From Caballeronia novacaledonica (GTDB taxonomy: Bacteria > Pseudomonadota > Gammaproteobacteria > Burkholderiales > Burkholderiaceae), in the NCBI RefSeq assembly GCF_900258035.1, contig NZ_OGTP01000024.1, positions 37,805-101,804 of the forward strand: a stretch of 64,000 nucleotides of DNA, in the 5' to 3' direction. Position 1 is the first letter of the stretch. Every line of letters starts with the position of its first letter. Shown piece after piece: positions 61,699 to 64,000 of the stretch. Below the pieces are notes generated by a model that saw only the letters and a list, made by a program, of their open reading frames with translations, was not told where the DNA came from and did no database searches. A program made the translations under genes and the position numbers.

Positions 61699-62256
61699 TT
61701 AAAGCTTTTCGACTTGGCCGAACTCGAGTTCGACGGGTGTCGAGCGTCCAAAAATCGTGACGGATACACGGACTCGGGACTTTTCGTAGTTCACTTCTTC
61801 GACGTTGCCATTGAAGTCGGTGAACGGACCTTCCTTCACGCGGACCATCTCGCCCACTTCGAACAACGTCTTCGGCCGCGGTTTTTCGACGCCTTCCTGC
61901 ATCTGCGACATGATCTTTTCGACTTCACGCGGCGAGATGGGGCTCGGGCGATTGCGCGCACCACCAACGAAACCGGTAACCTTGGCCGTGTTCTTGACCA
62001 GATGCCACGTTTCGTCCGTCATTTCCATTTCGACAAGGACATAGCCCGGAAAGAAACGACGCTCGGTGACCGACTTGTGGCCACCTTTCACTTCAACGAC
62101 TTCTTCGGTCGGAACAAGAATCTGACCGAACTGATCCTGCATGCCTGCACGTTCGATGCGCTCCTGAAGCGCACGTTGCACGCTCTTCTCCATGCCGGAG
62201 TAGGCGTGCACTACATACCAACGCTTTCCACTCGGGGATGTCGGAGTATCGCTCAT
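61699..62256 (-). CDS. nusG: Transcription termination/antitermination protein NusG
   Basis: 185 aa. NGN domain (RWYVVHAYSGMEKSVQRALQ; GYVLVEMEMTDETWHLVKNT) that binds the beta' clamp, and a KOW domain (MVRVKEGPFTDFNGNVEEVN) that links to S10 or Rho. One base separates it from the secE stop. It starts 147 bp upstream of rplK. Confidence 0.97.
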   Translation of the reverse strand: MSDTPTSPSGKRWYVVHAYSGMEKSVQRALQERIERAGMQDQFGQILVPTEEVVEVKGGHKSVTERRFFPGYVLVEMEMTDETWHLVKNTAKVTGFVGGARNRPSPISPREVEKIMSQMQEGVEKPRPKTLFEVGEMVRVKEGPFTDFNGNVEEVNYEKSRVRVSVTIFGRSTPVELEFGQVEKL

Positions 62257-62257
62257 A

Positions 62258-62638
62258 TCATTTCCAACCCAGAATCGCCGAGAAAATCACCCATTCGATC
62301 GACTTATCGCTAAGCCAAAGGAAAATGGCCATGATCAGAACAAATGCGAAGACCACGAGAGTTGTCTGGGTCGCTTCTTTGCGAGTCGGCCAGACGACCT
62401 TGCGAACTTCTTTGTACGAATCTTTGGCGAATGCGATGAAGCCCTTTCCCGGCGCGGAGAGAAGACCGACTGCGACACCCGCGATGACACCAACAGCAAG
62501 CGCTGCGCCGCGGACGTACCATTCTTGGCCCGAGAGCCAGAAGAATCCAACGAACCCGGCCAAGACCAACAATACGCCCGCCACCAACATCAACTTGTCG
62601 CCGGAAGTATTTACAGTTTCGACGGAAGGATTCGCCAT
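62258..62638 (-). CDS. secE: Protein translocase subunit SecE
   Basis: 126 aa, three-helix proteobacterial SecE. Two N-terminal helices (LMLVAGVLLVLAGFVGFFWL; GAALAVGVIAGVAVGLL) precede the essential part: amphipathic FAKDSYKEVRKVVWPTRKEA then the third helix (VVFAFVLIMAIFLWLSDKSI). It clamps SecY, encoded at 32496-33842. Downstream of tRNA-Trp, as usual. Confidence 0.97.
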   Translation of the reverse strand: MANPSVETVNTSGDKLMLVAGVLLVLAGFVGFFWLSGQEWYVRGAALAVGVIAGVAVGLLSAPGKGFIAFAKDSYKEVRKVVWPTRKEATQTTLVVFAFVLIMAIFLWLSDKSIEWVIFSAILGWK

Positions 62639-62672
62639 AACACCTTAAACAGCGCCGGTTGGCGCGAGAATT

Positions 62673-62748
62673 TGGCAGGGGCAGAGGGAATCGAACCCCC
62701 AACCTTCGGTTTTGGAGACCGACGCTCTGCCAGTTGAGCTATACCCCT
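62673..62748 (-). tRNA. trpT: tRNA-Trp (CCA anticodon)
   Basis: 76 nt including the encoded CCA. Acceptor arms AGGGGTA / TGCCCCT, D-arm with AGCTCAACTGGCAGAGC, anticodon loop with CTCCAAA, and T-arm GGGGGTTCGATTCCCTC. The tuf2-tRNA-Trp-secE-nusG order is the classic one. Confidence 0.97.
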
Positions 62749-62757
62749 AAACCATTT

Positions 62758-62782
62758 GGGGCCGACGGACTTCGCCGACCCC
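62758..62782 (-). promoter_or_regulatory. Hairpin between tuf2 and tRNA-Trp
   Basis: 10-bp stem (two G-T pairs) with 5-nt loop: GGGGTCGGCG / CGTCGGCCCC on the minus strand, 10 bp before the tRNA 5' end and with no U-tract. Probably protects the tuf2 mRNA 3' end after tRNA excision. Confidence 0.5.
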
Positions 62783-62815
62783 GAAACCACTACAAACCGA
62801 GAAGATCTCTGGCTC

Positions 62816-64000
62816 TTACTCGATAATCTTCGCCACGACACCGGCGCCGACGGTACGGCCGCCTTCGCGGATTGCGAAGCGCAGACCTTCTTCCATGGCG
62901 ATCGGAGCGATCAGCTTCACCGTGATCGACACGTTGTCGCCCGGCATCACCATTTCCTTGTCCTTCGGCAGCTCGATCGAGCCCGTCACGTCCGTCGTAC
63001 GGAAGTAGAACTGCGGACGGTAGTTGTTGAAGAACGGCGTGTGACGGCCGCCTTCGTCCTTGCTCAGCACGTACACTTCAGCCGTGAAGTGCGTGTGCGG
63101 CGTGATCGAACCCGGCTTGGCCAGAACCTGGCCGCGCTCCACGTCTTCACGCTTCGTGCCGCGCAGCAGGATACCGACGTTGTCGCCTGCCTGACCTTGG
63201 TCGAGCAGCTTGCGGAACATTTCCACGCCCGTGCAGGTCGTCTTCACCGTCGGCTTGATACCGACGATTTCGATTTCTTCGCCGACCTTGACCACACCGC
63301 GCTCGACGCGGCCCGTCACCACCGTGCCGCGACCCGAGATCGAGAACACGTCTTCCACCGGCATCAGGAACGAACCGTCAACTGCGCGCTCCGGCGTCGG
63401 GATGTACGAATCCAGCGCGTCGGCCAGGTTCATGATCGCCACTTCGCCCAGCTCGCCCTTGTCGCCTTCCAGCGCCAGCTTGGCCGAACCCTTCACGATC
63501 GGGGTGTCGTCGCCCGGGAAGTCGTACTTCGACAGAAGTTCGCGCACTTCCATTTCCACGAGCTCGAGCAGCTCGGCGTCGTCCACCATGTCGCACTTGT
63601 TCAGGAACACGATGATGTACGGCACGCCAACCTGACGGGCCAACAGGATGTGCTCGCGCGTTTGCGGCATCGGGCCGTCGGCCGCCGAGCACACCAGGAT
63701 TGCGCCGTCCATCTGCGCGGCGCCCGTGATCATGTTCTTCACATAGTCAGCGTGGCCCGGGCAGTCGACGTGTGCGTAGTGGCGGTTAGCCGTTTCGTAC
63801 TCGACGTGCGCGGTGTTGATGGTGATGCCGCGCGCCTTTTCTTCCGGCGCCGCGTCGATCTGGTCGTACGCCTTGGCTTCGCCGCCGAACTTCTGCGTGA
63901 GAACCGTCGTGATCGCTGCCGTCAGCGTGGTCTTGCCGTGGTCAACGTGACCGATCGTGCCCACGTTCACGTGCGGCTTGGTCCGCTCGAATTTACCTTT
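62816..64000 (-). CDS. tuf: Elongation factor Tu, copy 2 (cut by window edge)
   Basis: 394 of an expected 396 residues: the window ends at codon 3 (Lys of MAKGKFERTK), so only Met-Ala are missing. All GTPase motifs (GHVDHGKT, DCPGHADYVK, NKCD) and domains 2-3 are intact, and the protein equals copy 1. Scattered synonymous differences exist, while flanking DNA is unrelated. It precedes tRNA-Trp; further tRNA genes may lie upstream, outside the window. Confidence 0.97.
   Translation of the reverse strand, partial: KGKFERTKPHVNVGTIGHVDHGKTTLTAAITTVLTQKFGGEAKAYDQIDAAPEEKARGITINTAHVEYETANRHYAHVDCPGHADYVKNMITGAAQMDGAILVCSAADGPMPQTREHILLARQVGVPYIIVFLNKCDMVDDAELLELVEMEVRELLSKYDFPGDDTPIVKGSAKLALEGDKGELGEVAIMNLADALDSYIPTPERAVDGSFLMPVEDVFSISGRGTVVTGRVERGVVKVGEEIEIVGIKPTVKTTCTGVEMFRKLLDQGQAGDNVGILLRGTKREDVERGQVLAKPGSITPHTHFTAEVYVLSKDEGGRHTPFFNNYRPQFYFRTTDVTGSIELPKDKEMVMPGDNVSITVKLIAPIAMEEGLRFAIREGGRTVGAGVVAKIIE

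Overview
The window is chromosomal housekeeping DNA from a high-GC betaproteobacterium. It is most likely a Burkholderiaceae member of the Burkholderia/Paraburkholderia/Caballeronia group, main chromosome. This is inferred from the r-protein, EF-Tu and RNA polymerase sequences, the strong GC3 codon bias, and the gene neighbourhood (pilMNOPQ-aroK-aroB-dgt, mrcA, cyaY/lptM-lysA, hemB, resBC next to the rRNA-protein/RNA-polymerase cluster). I saw no phage, IS element, CRISPR array, plasmid gene or obvious horizontally acquired island.

Layout. 1-1473: an OmpW-type outer membrane protein and a DUF883 (ElaB/YqjD-like) protein, both on +. 1478-13518: one long minus-strand run read pilM-pilN-pilO/P fusion-pilQ-aroK-aroB-dgt-ugpB-ugpA-ugpE-ugpC-ugpQ. 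It covers type IV pilus/competence assembly, two shikimate enzymes, dGTPase, and uptake and hydrolysis of glycerol-3-phosphate and glycerophosphodiesters. Many of these genes overlap by ATGA/GTGA/TAATG junctions. 13766-18191: mrcA (PBP1A), cyaY (minus), lptM and lysA. 18238-24281 (minus): msrPQ methionine-sulfoxide reductase, the ResBC/CcsBA-type cytochrome c maturation pair and a diheme cytochrome c4. 24584-26500 (+): engB and hemB. 26551-28711 (minus): dsbD and cutA.

28868-64000 is the translation/transcription super-cluster, all on minus. In transcription order it reads tuf2 (cut by the window edge), tRNA-Trp, secE, nusG, rplK, rplA, rplJ, rplL, rpoB, rpoC, recQ, rpsL, rpsG, fusA, tuf1, the S10 set (rpsJ to rpsQ), the spc set (rplN to rpmJ, with secY and infA), and the alpha set (rpsM, rpsK, rpsD, rpoA, rplQ). 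It makes RNA polymerase core, most ribosomal proteins, EF-Tu/EF-G, IF-1 and the SecYE translocon core. The only gene foreign to this theme is recQ, between rpoC and rpsL.

The most interesting signals are small. Three promoter-like sites inside the ribosomal-protein run (upstream of rplQ, rplN and rplC) each sit inside a near-perfect inverted repeat of 11-15 bp arms that spans or touches the -10 element. Two of the three share arm sequence. Most other longer gaps in the run hold a strong RNA hairpin. Second, the pilus cluster has no separate pilP: the gene in the pilO position looks like a PilO-PilP fusion, next to a short secretin with no room for AMIN domains and a divergent PilM. I did not find a clearly new multi-gene system; these are leads. 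Coordinates use the start codon I judged best, which is often shorter than the longest open frame.
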